A stretch of 54,322 nucleotides of DNA, from positions 288,042-342,363 of the forward strand of contig KN880437.1 in NCBI GenBank assembly GCA_000934385.1, given 5' to 3'. Shown one piece after another: positions 53,795-54,322 of this stretch. Numbering within the stretch: position 1 is the stretch's first letter; every line of letters begins with the position of its first letter. A model generated the notes under the pieces. It searched no databases. It saw only the letters and a program-made list of their open reading frames with translations, and was not told where the DNA came from. Made by a program: the position numbers and the translations under genes. The DNA comes from Cylindrobasidium torrendii FP15055 ss-10. Taxonomy: Eukaryota; Basidiomycota; Agaricomycetes; Agaricales; Physalacriaceae.

Positions 53795-54266
53795 CTACTT
53801 GTTGTAGTAGCAGATGTAGTGGTCACCGCACGGGTTTCCGCGGGCAGAGCCGTAGTTGAAGCGCCAGCGGTTGCTGCAAAGTCATCAGCGTCAATGTTCG
53901 TCGAGACGCCAAATGGATAATCACCCCTCGTCAACAAAGTCGTCGGGGTTACCCCAGCTCTGGTCACCGTGGCGCGAGCCGCCCTTTCCAATGTAGCAGA
54001 TGTAGTGTCCGGGGCAAGCGTTATTGTGGCCGTTGGTGGATCCAAAGTTGAGCTTCCAGCGGTCGCCCTGGTCGACGACAAGGTCGGGGTTGCCGTACGA
54101 TGTCTCGCGCTTCGTGATATCAACCTGAGCAAGGCTAAGTAAGACTGATGGGTAGGGCATGATTCGTTATGCGTACCTCAGCGTAAGGCTCGGGCTGGGC
54201 GCTGGGCAAGGCAGCAACTCCGAGAGCAATCGCAAGAACAGTGAAGAAAGAGGTCGTGAACTGCAT
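53795..54266 (-). CDS. small secreted two-repeat cysteine protein
   Basis: Three exons (introns at about 54127-54177 and 53874-53924) give 122 residues. MQFTTSFFTVLAIALGVAAL is a signal peptide; a Kex2-like Lys-Arg (DITKRE) follows. The mature part is two tandem repeats of about 40 residues. Repeat 1: SYGNPDLVVDQGDRWKLNFG, ending ACPGHYICY. Repeat 2: SWGNPDDFVDEGNRWRFNYG, ending PCGDHYICYYNK. Each has two cysteines separated by five residues, giving one likely disulphide per repeat. If the second intron is not spliced, the product stops after repeat 1, which shows how important that intron is. A small secreted effector-like or surface protein is plausible; I know no family with this pattern. 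Confidence 0.8.
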
Positions 54267-54322
54267 CGTTGGATTGGATTGTGTGAAGTGAAGTTGAAGT
54301 CGGAGAGGTGGTGAAGAATCTT

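Overview
The window reads as nuclear DNA of a basidiomycete fungus, most likely a mushroom-forming Agaricomycete. Protein-coding genes are dense on both strands and most are cut by many introns of about 45-60 nt with GT..AG ends. Several products have clear basidiomycete character: a Coprinopsis Cfs1-like cyclopropane-fatty-acid-synthase homologue, a 'macrofage activating glycoprotein'-type GPI protein, a Unc104/Kin3 kinesin-3, and WW/proline-rich proteins. Assignments rest on reading and hand-splicing the translated sequence; no database was searched.

Layout. 1-716: gene-poor, with short GC-rich repeats and a coding remnant. 0.7-15.6 kb: mostly housekeeping genes, largely on the minus strand (adenylosuccinate lyase, DMAC1/Dmo2-like protein (+), a nuclear-looking Lys/Pro-rich protein (+), F-box protein, kinesin-3, a C2HC/PP1-docking candidate, HMG-box/AT-hook protein). 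16-33.9 kb: mainly plus strand (PNUTS-like PP1 regulator with TFIIS-N and CCCH domains, Arl2, Cfs1-like methyltransferase, two divergent hypotheticals of which the first is minus, eIF5B, pectin methylesterase, Ski8-like WD40 protein). 34.7-54.3 kb: a lineage-specific-looking region with a degenerate-WW/prion-like protein, small His/Gly-rich 'MFG...LSMKIK' proteins, a membrane protein, a second C2HC/PP1-docking candidate, a Ser/Thr-rich single-pass membrane protein, the MAG-like glycoprotein, an APC amino-acid permease, a true WW protein, a hypothetical, two more MFG proteins and a two-repeat small secreted protein.

How it fits together. The first half is core cell biology: purine synthesis, complex I or inner-membrane assembly, vesicle transport, chromatin, transcription-coupled phosphatase control, tubulin-linked GTPase, translation initiation and mRNA decay. 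The second half is richer in secreted, surface and low-complexity proteins.

The most notable new observations are duplicated modules within the window. (i) A WW-protein gene followed by an MFG...LSMKIK gene occurs twice in the same order and strand (34.7-37.8 kb and 48.5-52.0 kb). (ii) Two proteins (13-14 kb and 40-41 kb) share RVxF-type and ILK-type motifs plus an HW-x2-VD-x-W and C-x2-C-x21/22-H-x3-C module. (iii) A GDRW-type motif occurs twice in the secreted protein at the right edge and once in an exon of the membrane-protein gene at 39 kb. Gene-structure oddities include three consecutive microexons encoding the kinesin P-loop, a 12-nt WW-domain microexon, probable AUG-only first exons and a GC-AG intron.
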